A stretch of DNA of 64,000 nucleotides, from positions 17,624,922-17,688,921 of the forward strand of contig CM030711.1 of NCBI GenBank assembly GCA_017979445.1. Reading direction: 5' to 3'. Source of the stretch: Akebia trifoliata (lineage: Eukaryota > Streptophyta > Magnoliopsida > Ranunculales > Lardizabalaceae). Of the stretch, positions 11,941-24,147 are shown in pieces. Position 1 is the stretch's first letter; every line of letters starts with the position of its first letter. Both the position numbers and the translations under genes were made by a program. A model generated the notes under the pieces. That model was not told the DNA's origin and made no database searches. It saw only the letters and a program-made list of their open reading frames with translations.

Positions 11941-12530
11941 AAAATTCCAGCACTGATACATTTTATAATCCCTCCTCTGACTATGTTAGTCAATTCTGGT
12001 TTGTATTGTGGTGTTCTCATAGGATGGGTATATATTTCATGTTGAACAACACTCCAAATTTAACTGACATATCCTCATAGGACCATGTAAGCAAGTCTTT
12101 TGAATTTTCTGAATAAATTCATCATCTCTTTTGTGATCCTCTGGGGATAAGTTAGTTCCAATATGAATTTCTTGGGAATTATTTTTGTTCCGAGGTCAAT
12201 GACCTTTAGTTCCTCGAGCAAGACATTTATCTTCTCATTCAAGAGGGGGTTCCTTATTAGAGGAATTTCTCTTTGAAGCCAGGTATTAGTTAACTCGTTA
12301 ATGCGCTCAAGGTATTCAAAAATTTTCTTTATTCAATTAAATTTAGATGGGGCGACTGACACCATTGCAGACTCAACAAACTAACTTGACTAGAACAAAA
12401 TAAGAAATAAAACAGATTTGATTACTAACTTGATAGAAAGAACCGGACTCAAGACTCATAAACAACTAAAGACAATTACCCACAACGGGCTTGATTACAG
12501 ACTGAGAATTCGAGAAACTATTTCCAAGCG
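11941..12530 (-). pseudogene. Element B remnant of RT N-terminus and protease-RT linker
   Basis: Collinear with A 5016-5690 and with E about 39600-40300. No frame is open. The RT catalytic motifs are absent. The edge on the RT side is at the same place as in A. Confidence 0.7.
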
Positions 12531-12531
12531 G

Positions 12532-14117
12532 TTAGACTGAGTTTTCTTCTTCTTCAGATTCTTTGCATTCTTCAGACTTACTTCTTCTCTGGCCAAGACT
12601 GCATTTGGTGGTGAAAACCTCATTAGGGACCGTCACTTTGGTAAAAGGAGGGCTAGGAGGTTTATGATTGACTGATCGGATGAGAAGGATTGGGTCAAAC
12701 AAGAGTTGAGTATTGGATACCATGTTCAAAGTCTGAGGAGGTTGGTAACTGGGTAGAGGGTTGGTAGTAACATTCGGTTGCTCAGGGGCAGGGACAGTAA
12801 TTTTTTTTGGCGTCGATGAGGTCTTGAACTGTATGACGAAGAGCGACACAACGATCAGTAAGATGACCGGGATTTTGGTGAAACTCACAAAATAGGTTGG
12901 GATTGTGAGAAGTGGGGAGTGGATTTGGTAAAGGTCGAGGTTGGAGAGGTGCAATGAACCCTTTAGTTAATAGTTTTTGAAGGACAATGCTCAAAGGCAT
13001 CCCAAGATTGGTGAATTTCCTACGCGGTCGAGGTTGATTAGGGTTAACTTGGTTACTAGGCAAGATAGTAGATTGGACGGGTGTAGTAGACGTATTGGCT
13101 ACATAGGCGTGATCAGTACTAGACTTAGAATTGGTAAAAGGCTTTTTGAACTTGTTGTCAAAAGGATTGGAAAGGATTCCGGAAGCGAAAGCATCTTCCA
13201 ATTGGCTACCAGCTTGCAATAGAGACTCGAATGTAGGAAGGTATTGGGAAACTAGATGTCGGGCATACCCTTGCGAGAGGTTTTTTAAGATAATAGCCAC
13301 TTGTTCTTTCTCTGAAGGTCTATCCCACATTTGTGCAGCCTTGGCCCTCCAGCGACCAATGAAATCAGTGAATGTCTCCCCATTTTTCTGTTTAGTTGCT
13401 TCCAAATCCCTTCTTGAGGTCTCAATCTCAGTACTGTATTTATACTGATGCCAGAAGGCCTTTGACATGTTTTCCCATGTACCCACAGTAACTGGATCTT
13501 GAGACATTAACCAACGTAGTGCTGATCCCGATAGAGTTCTTTGGAACAACAATGTCATTTGTTCGTCGCTGAGCCCCATAGTGCGCATGTTGGTAACATA
13601 CACCTTAAGATGTGTTTTTGCACACCCTGTCCCACTGAACTTGTCCATTTCATTTCAGGCATCACAAACTTCTCTGGCAAATGGATTCTAGGGATGCGAT
13701 TTAAAGCTTCAATGCCTGCTGCAATTTCATCAATACCCTTTATACTTTTCATCGCTGACTCCAATTGAGACATTCTATTAGATAATGCGGATTCTCATCA
13801 ACATACTCTTCATCTCCGTCGAGCTCGAAGACTTCACGTGGACGTTTCTCTTCAACCTTTTTCCCCTTTAGGTCATCTAGGGGAATTCCCGTTGATTCCG
13901 AGGTCTGTTCTAACATTTCCACTTTGCCTTTTATATTGCTGATATCATTGGCAAAGGCTGCCAAGATCTTACGGATCTCTGTGAGCTCAGATTCTGAAGC
14001 CATCTCTGCTTGTTGACTTGGTACTGTGGTTCTTTCTAACCGACTGGACTTACGACTCCAACTAGGAGGTGGACGCTTGAGTTTGGGCGCAATGATAATC
14101 CTATATGACCCCATCAA
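12532..14117 (-). pseudogene. Element B gag (frameshifted)
   Basis: Capsid/nucleocapsid gene, minus strand, readable in four pieces: 14117-13749, 13773-13649, 13648-12782 and 12954-12532. The likely start is the ATG at 14003 or 14117; the conserved Pro/Arg-rich stretch before 14003 favours the longer form. The 13648-12782 piece holds the Retrotrans_gag domain (LSGSALRWLMSQD, then ETFTDFIGRWRAKAAQMW) and near its end a zinc-knuckle-like CEFHQNPGHLTDRC (C-X2-H-X4-H-X4-C). The breaks are a one-base loss near 13785, a five-base duplication near 13655 (ATTTC twice), and a frame change near 12800. Sequence is closest to the gags of E and F, not C or D. The C-terminal piece ends with an acidic tail, then pol is missing. 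Confidence 0.88.
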
Positions 14118-16560
14118 AGGTAGATTTAGTCAATTTCGGTATTAACCCCTTGATAACATTTTTAAGAATCCTGAGATTTTATTGAATATATCATTTGTAA
14201 ATCATTTTTCCTTCATTCTCTTTTCTTCTAGAAAACATTTTTTTTTGAAAAATCTTGTTCTTATGGAAAACACTTTTTCTGGAAAATATATATATATTTT
14301 TAGAGAACATTTCTTCTAGAAAATACTTTCCTTTTGTAAACCATTTCTCTTCTTTAAAAATGGGTTGAAACCCGAATTTAGAAAAGAATTTGATTTCCAT
14401 TTTGATCTAAATGGCCCGACCCATCATGATTATTGGATCGAGATGGACTGGGTCATTATAAATTATTGCAAAAAATGGATTCTTTATTGGGGTGCACCCA
14501 TTTTAATTTTCAAAAAGAAAATTTTTTATCCTTGAGGACAACCATACATTCTTGATCTCATCATTCACATCACTCACATACATTCATCAATCACATGCAT
14601 TCATTCAATAAACAACCCGGGAACACCCACGATAAGTTCGAGTCGTGACCTACTGGGAAGGTTTCTAGACTCTAAGCTTACTACGTGCAATGCATTTTTA
14701 TCTGGCCACCCTTGCCCAAGCACACCTATATACCTTTCGATACGTGGTGACTTGGTTTGATATACCGTATAGGTGATAATCTAAAACCTCAATTCACTTC
14801 TCTGAAGCAAAAACACAGCCAGTTTGATCTCCAGTTGAGAGGTGGCGCACAATGCTGAGCAAGGGCCCACTTAAATACCTCTCGTCTAGAATAGACGTAG
14901 TCTATCCCCCTCGTACAGTAGGGTACAAGCGGGGCAAGATCTTGCTTAGGCACCGGTTTTGACCAAGAAGTGCAATTGATATACTTAGACTATCTTTTAT
15001 ACCTACGGGTACGAGTCAAGAGTTGTAGCTTTCATAAATGGTTTGGCATCCCACGAGGGGACCGACCACGTACTAGTACTACGTTGGCAATCGGGACATG
15101 TGACTGTGTGGCTTACAATAGGTCAAAGGCTCAGGTCGCTCCAGCCTGGGTGCATCAACATACTTCTCAGAATCACCTGATCAGATGGTATTGATGCCCC
15201 CAGTTTGATATACCCTAAGGTACGTGACTGGAGTTGTGGGTTTCATGAATGACGTCGCATCTCCGAAGAGACCGGGCCACGCACTAGTGCCACGTTGGCT
15301 AAATGGGACGTGTAAGTGAGTAAAACAGTAAACGTGCATGTGGTGTGTGCAAAACAGGGTGGGGTGTGCCCGGGACCTTTTTCAAAAATGGGCCCATGGA
15401 TCCAATCAAACCAATCATACATTTAATCAAAACCAAAATCATTCAAATCATATGAATATTCAATTAAGATCACATTATTCCCATCACATAAGCACATTAA
15501 CATTACGATCAACATCAATCATGTATTTCAAGCAAGATCATGGTAAATTAATCAATAAATATGGCATATGATAATGATCAAACAAACATTGCAATAGGCA
15601 TAATTTTTATAATTTTTAAGGTCCAATCAATGATCACTTTTGGGTGATCCAAAATAAATCGAGATTCCAATAGGTGTTACATTGATGATAGAATGACAAT
15701 GGTTGAGATGAGCTCACTCTCAAGAACATTAATTGTGCCAACATTAGATAAATTCAGATTTTCTGTGAATTAGGAAAATACAATCTGAACTTGCATCGAT
15801 GATATCTAAGGCTCCCGATAACGAAATCGAGTGAACTCAAGTTCTAAATTAATCTACTCGATGAGATCTACATTTTATTAATAGGTGTCCAGACTTAGTT
15901 CTCACCAGAATGTTCTGTAAAAACGTTTTAACGTTGCTGTCCCAACTTTCATTCAGAAATAATTCCAGATTTACAGATTGAACTTGCATCGATGATATCT
16001 AAGGCTTCCGATAACGAAATTGAGTGAACTCAGATTCTAAATTAATCTACTCGACGAGATCTATGTTTTATTAAGGCTCCCAGACTTAATTCTCACTAGA
16101 ATATTCTCTAAAAAAGTTTTAACATTGCTGTCCCAACTTTCATTCAGAAATAATTCCAGATTTACAGATTGAACTTGCATCGATGATATCTAAGGCTTCC
16201 GATAACGAAATTGAGTGAACTCAGATTCTAAATTAATCTACTCGACGAGATCTATGTTTTATTAAGAGGCTCCCAGACTTAATTCTCACTAGAATATTCT
16301 CTAAAAACGTTTTAATATTTCTGTCCAACCTTCATCATTCCATCATTTTCATAGGTCAATTTGAATCTTTCATTATTTAGGGGTCATCAAAAAGTGATCC
16401 TTAATTGGAAAAAAAATGCAATACCAAAATCATCTACAATCAAGACAAAAATAAATAAACAAAAAATAAATAAAATAAATCCAACTAAATAATAAAAAAA
16501 AACTAGGTCATCTTGGCAATGCTCCCATACTTGGGGTTTTTCAAGTTTGATCCTCAATAG
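14118..16560 (-). other. Element B 5' leader
   Basis: About 2.4 kb of non-coding leader. ORF1 is absent: the sequence passes from the gag upstream segment (14150) directly to GAAAACATTTTTT-type repeats (14200-14340). The part 14400-15600 is shared with A, E and F. The part nearest the primer-binding site (15600-16400) matches C and D instead, including the 192-bp repeat listed next. Confidence 0.75.
15783..16320 (-). repeat. About 190-bp leader repeat, three copies (B)
   Basis: Three units starting near 15789, 15981 and 16170 (GAACTTGCATCGATGATATC). Each contains GGCTYCCGATAACGAAATYG and a CCCAACTTTCATTCAGAAAT segment. C has two units and D three to four in the same place and orientation. 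Confidence 0.88.
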
Positions 16561-16578
16561 TCCCCAGTGGAGTCGCCA
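16561..16578 (-). other. Primer-binding site of B (tRNA-Arg)
   Basis: TGGCGACTCCACTGGGGA on the minus strand, one base (C) away from the LTR end. It is complementary to the 3' end of a plant tRNA-Arg plus CCA, with one mismatch to the TGGCGACTCCGCTGGGGA I expect from established tRNA-Arg sequence. Confidence 0.88.
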
Positions 16579-16579
16579 C

Positions 16580-18317
16580 TGAAAGCGCCCTCGATCCGCG
16601 GGGTGCGCGGATCCGCTTTTGACTCTTGAGGTTTGGGAGTCGCCACCTAGTTATTGTGGTCTAGGAACCAAACTGACTCTAACATGGATAAAAAGAACTA
16701 ATCTACCAAAAAAAATCTGAATTCGGGGATCATGTTACGGGGTTGGAAGGTGTTAGGCACCAACCCCGCCCGGCCAAAGCCGGTCTCTACTAACTTCCCA
16801 AATATATCACATTGCTAAAAACCTAGATAAAAATAAAAAAATTACATACCTTTCCGATAGCAAGGATTTTGTTCCCTCAGATCTGACAAAAAGAGCTCCT
16901 TGTACTGTACTCCCTTGCTTCGTTCTGTCTCCGGATTTGACTTCGGATCTCCTAGATCAAGGTATCTCCTTGTTTTTGGATCTGAACTCTTCAAGTTTGT
17001 TGCGGATTTGGGGGTGTTTTTGGAGGGATTTTAGGTGTTTTCTAGACTAAAATTGAAGGAGGGATGTTAGGTAAGGAGTTGGGGCTCCAAAACTAGGGTT
17101 TATGGGGGGCTAGGGGAGCTTCTAGACCTACTTCTCTTAGGGTTTATGATTTGATACGAAAATAGGGTGTGAGCACCTCTATTTATAGAATTTTTTTAAG
17201 GTTGATTTGGATAGAGTTAGTGTTTAATTAGAGATCTTTTAATTAGAGTTGTGTTTTAGTTAAAATTGTTTTAGGTAGAATTGTGTTTTAATTAGAATTG
17301 TTTTAGGTAGAATTGTTTTTAAGTTAGAACTCTATTAGATAGAGTTATTATTTAATTAGAATTCTATTATGACTTTTGGTCTTATTTGATTGGACTTTTA
17401 ATGTTTTGACTTTAGTCTTAATTGATTGACTTTTAATTTTTGACTTCAGTCTTGCTTAATTGACTTTAATTTTGACTTTAGTCTCACTTGATTGACTTTA
17501 ATACTTTGACTACAGTCTTGCTTGATTGACTTTAAATTTTGGAGAACCCCCTTCCATTATTTTTTTAATTCTTTGGACCCCCAAATGGAGGGGTCCTTAA
17601 AGAAATATCCCACGAACCCTCAACAATTTTACCCGAAAGTCCGATTGATCGATTTTTTAGGTTCAAAATTTTAAATTAATTTCATCAATGTTTCACTTTA
17701 ATTATTTAATATTTTATTTATTAATTTCGAATTTTTTAATTATGAAAATTGTGAAATTACCGTTTTGCCCCCGGAGAGGACTTTTCACGTTTAAAGTCGG
17801 TTTTTAATGTTCTAGGATGTTTTAGAATCGATTTTTCGTAAGGAATTCAATGGAAATATTATTTTGTGTCATTTATGAAATTTTTTTTGTGAAATGATTG
17901 TGAACTTTATGAGGGGCATTTTCGTAATTTTGTCAAATTCTGTTAAAATTGGTGAAATGATTTATTTGGTTCCGATTTGTTATTTTATTGTGTTCGAGAG
18001 AGTTTTCCTAAGCGTAACGTAGGCTCTAGGGTTGTTTTGAGGTTAGGGGTATTTTGGTAATTTGGTAATTTTTTAGTGATTTTTATCGTGAAGTTTTTTG
18101 TTGGTCTGCAAGATGATGATTTCTATGTTTCTGGGGTCGTATTTTCCTAGTGTAGCGTGGTTTATAAGGTTTTGTCAATTCGAGATACCTCATCCGGATT
18201 TCTGAAACACATCTGGTAACAAAATAAAGCAACGGAATACACATCCATCATTGGGAATCATTGCAATCGGATTGACGAGTTGATTAATCAGGCGAGTGCA
18301 AAAATGGGGTGTCTACA
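16580..18317 (-). repeat. Element B 5' LTR
   Basis: About 1.74 kb, TGAAAGCGCC to GTGTCTACA on the plus strand. TATA box 17180-17187. U5 decamer GGAGTCGCCA at 16636-16645. A TTGACT cluster lies at about 17375-17535. Confidence 0.95.
17180..17187 (-). promoter_or_regulatory. TATA box in B 5' LTR
   Basis: TATAAATA on the minus strand. In this position it would be the active promoter of element B. Confidence 0.65.
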
Positions 18318-20984
18318 CCTAGGTGTATCGATATATCTTTCAGAGTTACATGATCAGACAGTACTGATGCCCCAGTTTGATATACCCTAAGGTACGTGAC
18401 TGGAGTTGTGGTTTTCATGAATGACGTCGCATCTCTAAAGAGACCGAGCCACGCACTAGTGCCACGTTAGCTATATAAGACGTGTAAGTGTGCAAAACAG
18501 TAAACGTGCATGTGGTGTGTGCAAAACAGGGTGGGGTGTGCCCGGGGCCTTTTTCAAACACATGGGTCCATGGGTCCAATTAAACCATACAACATTAATA
18601 TCATAGAGATATTGATCAAGAAAATAATACAAAACCCACCACATCAAAATTAAGATGAAAGCAAACACATCATAAATATATCTGTAGAGATCATGGCACA
18701 TTATATGGGCATATAACACAAAGAATTAATTTGATCCAACATTGAAAAAGCCCACAAATTTATTATCTATGGTCCAATCAAGGGTTACTTTGGGCGATCC
18801 AAACAAAATCAAGATTTTAACGAATATTGCCTCGAGGATAAAATGGTAATTGTTGAGGTAAGGAGTGATGAGCACATTTTTTTTTTGAAGAACATGTATG
18901 GCAAATCTTTTGAGAACATAGGCTAGCGTGACCAACTCATTAGGTTACAAATTTTACTAAGGGTCATTAGGCCACGTGGTTCATCATGTAGGCAATCCAA
19001 TGTCGCAACTTTCTATATCTAATGGAAAAGCTTGGATCCAAAAATGAAATTCACATTTTTTTACTTTGATCCAATGTTTTTTTTTTTTTTTAAATGAGCG
19101 GCTATGAAATCAAAATTCAAAATGAAAATTAATTTTTAAGAATTTTTTTTTTTTTTTAAATATTCTTTTTTAAAATTCTCATAATTTCATCCACCATAAA
19201 CACGTGGTATTGGATCATTTTTTCGGGTGCCACGTGACGATGTCAATGATTCTTAGTAAGAAAAGAAACATTACTAAGTTAGTAAGGCTAGCCCCTTAAA
19301 AAAAAATTTAAGTGAGAAGAGAAAAAAAACTACAAACAGAACGTTTAAGTTGCTGCCAGCAACACTCACTATTTGGCCTCTTATTATCATATTAAAATAA
19401 AAATTAAGAGAGAAAAAAAAAACAAAAAAAAAACTGCAAACAGAACTTTTAAGTTGCTTCCAGCAACACTCACTATTTGCCCTCTTATTATCATGTTGCT
19501 GTCAACATGCAACATGTTGCCAACAACACAACGCTCAACACTTCAACCCTTATTTTTTTTATTATCATGTTACTGGCTGCAAACTAACTGTCCTTGCTGT
19601 TGCTAACAGCACAAACGTTGGCAACACCCATTTATTCTCTTGTTTTGCTGCCAGCACATAGCTACAATTTTTTGTTACCACCACCCCCACGTAACTTTCA
19701 ATCACAAGTTTCATGCTACTACCACCACCTCAATCAATTTTTTTTATATATTATGTTGCTGGCAGCAACACAATCACACCTCTATTTTTTATTTTTTTCA
19801 AAAGGGGAAAAAAATTAAATAACAAACAACAAAAGGGACGTTTAGATGTTGAAGCAATGCTACCAAAGTATATGGACACATTGCTTGGGTAAATCATGCC
19901 TCTATGCTCGTTCTTCGTCGTGAAATCCTTTATGAACTATATCTTCATCAATCATTGCTGCCCCAAATGCCACAGCGTGGAACTCTACAAGCAAAGCATA
20001 TTGTCCTACTTTCATAGTAGAGAGAGAGAGAGGGAAGAGAGATGCACTCTCTCTGCTACCCTTTCTTCACACAGATGCGAAGAAGTAACTTCTACTAACA
20101 ACCCTCCACACGCTGCAACGTTGGTTGTTTTTTTTTAGAAAGCGACTTTCATGTCTTTGCTATTAGCAACGGTAGAAAGAAAAAAATTTGAAGAAGAAGT
20201 GGAGAAAAGAGAGAGAGAGAGAGAGAGAGAGAAAACATTATCTCTCTACTGTTTCCATTGGAGAAGATGGAAAAACTAAAAACTATTTTTTGATTATTGC
20301 ACACCAGCCATTCTTTATAAAAACGTTGCTGTCCCCTTAACAGAAAACAAAAATATATACATATTTTTTTACCACCAGCCCCTTATTTTGTTAATCGTTG
20401 CTGCCCCTGCCCCTTTAACAGCACAATTTAAAAAAAAAAAAAAAAAACATTGCTGCCCCTTGGCAGCACATTAAAAACCCTTTTTTTTTTAAAAAAAAAC
20501 GTGGCTGCCCCTTGGCAGCACAATTTTTTTTTTTTTTTTAACGTGATTGTCTTTTTTTTTTTTTTTTTTTTTTAAAAGAAAAATGTAATGCCAAAGGGCA
20601 GATTGACACAAAAATAAAAATAAAAATAAAAATAAAAAGTCAATAGATAGATCGATTCCTAAAATAATAGATAAGAAACTTAGTAATAGTGTAACAACTA
20701 TCACTCCGTCCTTAATGAAATCATCCTTTGAAATCCCAAATTATTTAAGGCTGTTCCGAATGGCCCTTAATTGAACCGCAAAAGTAATGCTTGATTGAAC
20801 CATAAAAATAATATGTTGAGATACCTAATACTCAAAAATACACGCTCAATAATCGAATCAAAACACAAAAATGCAAATAAAATAATAAATGAACAAATAA
20901 ACCAACAAAAAAAAAAAAAAGCATTCTAACTAATTTTAGCAATGCTCCCATACTTGAGATTTTTCAAGTCTGATCCTTCAAAAG
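18318..20984 (-). other. Element A 5' leader, distal part
   Basis: Continuation of A's leader after element B (CCTAG at 18318-18322 is B's target duplication). 18323-19200 is collinear with the leaders of B, E and F. 19340-20570 is a low-complexity segment specific to A, with TTGCTG/CAGCAA palindromes and AG microsatellites (20020-20040, 20208-20232). 20610-20640 is an AAATA repeat. 20700-20984 matches E 48020-48310 up to the primer-binding site. The short ORFs here are not conserved and I call no gene. Confidence 0.7.
19345..20520. repeat. Cluster of TTGCTG...CAGCAA hairpins in A leader
   Basis: Many short inverted repeats: GTTGCTGCCAGCAAC near 19350, GTTGCTTCCAGCAAC near 19453, a TGTTGCTGGCAGCAACA-type site near 19755, and TGCTGCCCCTTGGCAGCA near 20450 (7-bp stem, 4-nt loop), with a weaker copy near 20502. 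They are spaced irregularly. Confidence 0.65.
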
Positions 20985-21002
20985 TCCCCAGTGGAGTCGC
21001 CA
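20985..21002 (-). other. Primer-binding site of A (tRNA-Arg)
   Basis: TGGCGACTCCACTGGGGA on the minus strand, identical to the sites of B, D and E, one base from the 5' LTR. Confidence 0.88.
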
Positions 21003-21003
21003 C

Positions 21004-22545
21004 TGAAAGCGCCCTCGATCCGCGGGGTACGCGGATCCGCTTTTGACCTTTGAGGTTTGGGAGTCGCCACCTAGTTATTACGGTCTAGGAACCGAACATT
21101 GTCTCTAAAAGGCAAAAGAAACTAATCTACGAAAAATAAGAAATTAAGTTCAGGGATCACGTTACGGAGTTGGAAGGTGTTAGGCACCAACCCCGCCCGA
21201 CAAACGCCAGTCTCTACTAATTCTCAAATAGAACTACATTGCTAAAAAGACCTAATCAATAAAAAAATTAAAATACTTACCTTTTCCGAACGTAATATTT
21301 TTTTTCCCTCAGATCTGATTGAACCACTTCTTGTACCTTATTCCTTACTTCGTTCTGTCATCGGATCTGATTTCTGATCTCCAAGTTGGAATATCTCTTT
21401 CTTAGATCTGAATTCTTCAGATTTGTTTATGGATTTTGGGATGTTTTTGAAGGGCTTCTAGGTGTTTTTCAAGTTAAAATCTAAGTATGGATGTTAAATA
21501 AGGAATTGGGGCTTCAAAATTAGGGTTTATGGGAGGTTAGGAAAGCTTTTTGACCTACTTCTCTTAGGGTTTATGATTTGATACGAAAATAAGGTGTGAC
21601 GACCCCTATTTATAGATTTTTTTAAGGGTTGATTTAGATAGAATTAGTGTTTAATTAGAATTCTTTTAGTTAGAGTTGTATTTTAGTTAGAATAGTTTTA
21701 GGTAGAGTTGTATTTTAATTAGAATTATTTTAGGTAGAGTTATATTTTAGTTAGAACTCTATTAAGATTTTGACTGTTGGTCTTATTTGATTGACTTTAA
21801 TACCTTGACTTTAGTCTTACTTGATTGACTTTAAGATTTTGACATTAGTCTTGCTTAATTGACTTTAATTTTGAATTTAGTCTGACTTGATTGACTTTAA
21901 TACCTTGACTTTAGTCTTGCTTGATTACCTTCGATTTTTTGGAGAACCCTCCTCTATTATATCTTTAATTCTTTGGACACCCAAATGGAGGGGTCCTTAA
22001 AGAAATATCTTGCGAACCCTCAATAATTTTGCCTGAGAGTTTGATTGATCGATTTTTTTAGTTTAAACTTTTAAATTAATTTAATTAATATTTCACTTTA
22101 ATTATTTAATATTTTATTTATTAATTTCAAAATTTTTAATTATGAAATTACTGTTTTGACCTCGGAGAGGACTTTTCGTGTTTTAAGTCAGTTTTTTATG
22201 TTCCAGGATGTTTTAGAATCGATTTTTCGTACGGAATTCGATGGAAATATTGGTTTGTGTCATTTATGAAATTTTTTATGTGAAATGATCGTGAACTTTA
22301 AGAAAGGCATTTTCGTAATTTTGTCAAATTTTGTGAAAATTAGTGAAATGATTTATTTGGTTTTGATTTATTATTTTATGTGTTTGAATGGATTTTCCTA
22401 ATCGTAACGTAGGCTCTAAGGATGCTTTAAGGTTAGGGGTATTTTGGTAATTTTTTCATTTTTTAGTGATTTTTATCGTAAACTTTCTTTTTGGTCTGCA
22501 AGATGATGATTTCTATGTTTCTGGCGTGTATTTTCCTAGCGTAGC
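21004..22545 (-). repeat. Element A 5' LTR, first part
   Basis: Starts TGAAAGCGCC. It is cut at 22545 by element C, with GTAGC (22541-22545) as the target-site duplication. The LTR resumes at 31780. It pairs with 106-1814. Confidence 0.92.
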
Positions 22546-24128
22546 TGTAGACACCCCATTTTTGTACTCTCCTAATTAATCAACTCGTCAACCCGATTGC
22601 AAAGGTTCCCAATGATGGATGTTTATTCCAATGCTTCATTTTGTTACCAGATATGTTTCAGAAATCCGGATGAGGTATCTCGAACTGACAAAACTTAGAA
22701 ACCACGCTACGCTAGGAAAATACGACCCCAGGAACATAGAAATCATCATCTTGCAGACCAAAAAGAAGCTTTACGATAAAAATCACTAAAAATGACCAAA
22801 TTACCAAAATACCCCTAACATCAAAACAACCCTAGAGTCTACATTACGCTTAGGAAAACCCATTCAAACACATAAAACAACAAATCGAAACCAAATAAAT
22901 CATTTTGCTAATTTTCACAGAATTTGACAAAATTACGAAAATACCCCTCATAAAATTCACGACCATTTCACACAAAAAAATTCATAAATGGCAAAAACCA
23001 ACATTCCCATTGAATTCCTTATGAAAAACTGATTCCAAAACATCCTGGACCATTGAAAAACGACTTAAAACGTAAAAAATCCTCTCCGAGGGCAAAACGG
23101 TAATTTTACAACTTTAATAATTAAAATTTTTAAAATTAATAAATAAATCATTAAATAACGTAAATTGAAACATTAAAGTCAATCAAGTAAGACTAAAGTC
23201 AAGATATTAAAAGCCAACTAAGAAGACTAAAGTCAAGATATTAAAAGCCAACCAAGAAAGACTAAAGTCAAAATATTAAAGTCAATCTCATAAGACTAAA
23301 GTCAAAACCCTAAATCAAAACCCTAATCTAAACTAATCAAGTCAATCTCATGAGACTAAAGTCAAAACCCTAATCTAAACTAATCAAGTCAATCTCATAA
23401 GACTAAAGTCAAAATCCTAAATTAAAATCCTAAAGATTAAGTCCATCTCATGAGACCAAAGTCTAAACCCTAATTGAAACCCTAAAAGAAATCATAATCA
23501 AACCCTAATTCTCCTAAAAAACTTTATAAATAGGAGCCTCCACACCCTATTTTCATATCAAAGAAAAAACCCTAGAAAAAGTAGGTGAAGAAGTCTCCAC
23601 AACTCCCCAAAACCCTAATTTTGGAGTCCCAACTCCTTACCTAACACCCCTACTTCGATTTTAGCCTAAAAAATACCTAGAAATCTTTTAAAACACCCCA
23701 AAAATCCATAATAAATTCAAAGCATCTAGATCCAAGAAGGAGATACCTTACCTCGGAGATTAGAAATCAGATCCGGAGACAGAACAAAGGAAGGAGTACG
23801 GTACAAGGAGCAGTTTCACCAGATCTGAGGGAATAGAACCTTTGCGTATCGAAGGTAACATTTTTCTATTTTTTTATCTAGATTTTGGTCTTTAGCAATG
23901 TAGTCTTACTTGGGATAAGTAGAGACCGGCATTGGCCGGGCGGGGTTGGTGCCTAACACCTTCCAACCCCGTAACATGATCCCGGATTCAGATTTTCTGT
24001 AGTAGATTAGTTTTTTTTATCCATTTTAGAGTCAGTTTGGTTCCTAGACCATAATAACTAGGTGGCGACTCCCAAACCAGAAGGGTCAAAAGCGGATTCG
24101 TGTACCCCGTGGATCGATGGCACTTTCA
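22546..24128 (+). repeat. Element C 5' LTR
   Basis: 1,583 bp from TGTAGACACCCC to the CACTTTCA end (GGCGCTTTCA in the 3' copy). TATA box 23525-23532. Before it are AGTCAA motifs and repeated AAACCCTAA. The primer-site decamer TGGCGACTCC is in U5 at 24062-24071. Confidence 0.95.
23525..23532 (+). promoter_or_regulatory. TATA box in C 5' LTR
   Basis: TATAAATA followed by GGAGCCTCCACACCC. Probable promoter of element C. Confidence 0.7.
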
Positions 24129-24129
24129 G

Positions 24130-24147
24130 TGGCGATTCCGCTGGGGA
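24130..24147 (+). other. Primer-binding site of C (tRNA-Arg)
   Basis: TGGCGATTCCGCTGGGGA, one base from the LTR end. It has the G of the tRNA complement where other copies have A, but a C-to-T change at the seventh base. Confidence 0.88.

Larger units (their letters stand above)
6886..18317 (-). mobile_element. Element B: Ogre-like LTR retrotransposon with gag but no pol
   Basis: An 11,432-bp element with both LTRs (6886-8608 and 16580-18317), a tRNA-Arg primer-binding site (16561-16578), a polypurine tract (8609-8621) and a 5-bp target-site duplication (GCTAG 6881-6885, CCTAG 18318-18322, one change). It sits in A's leader. It keeps a frameshifted gag of the E/F type, but the protease, nearly all RT, RNase H, aRH and most integrase are missing, and there is no ORF1. 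In the first 280 bp or so the LTRs differ by about three substitutions and one small indel, which makes B look the youngest of the complete copies. Confidence 0.95.

Noticed and set aside
16561..16578. A tRNA-Arg gene fragment
   Set aside because: Only the 18-nt complement of the tRNA 3' end is present, next to an LTR: it is a primer-binding site.
20205..20232. AG microsatellite as a promoter element
   Set aside because: A simple repeat in a low-complexity leader; nothing links it to a transcript.
18471..20704. Several small ORFs (60-82 codons) in A's leader
   Set aside because: Low complexity, not kept in the matching leaders of E and F, and no domain.
23290..23520. Interstitial telomere repeat in the C LTR
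   Set aside because: AAACCCTAA motifs are spread among other sequence and not in head-to-tail 7-bp arrays.
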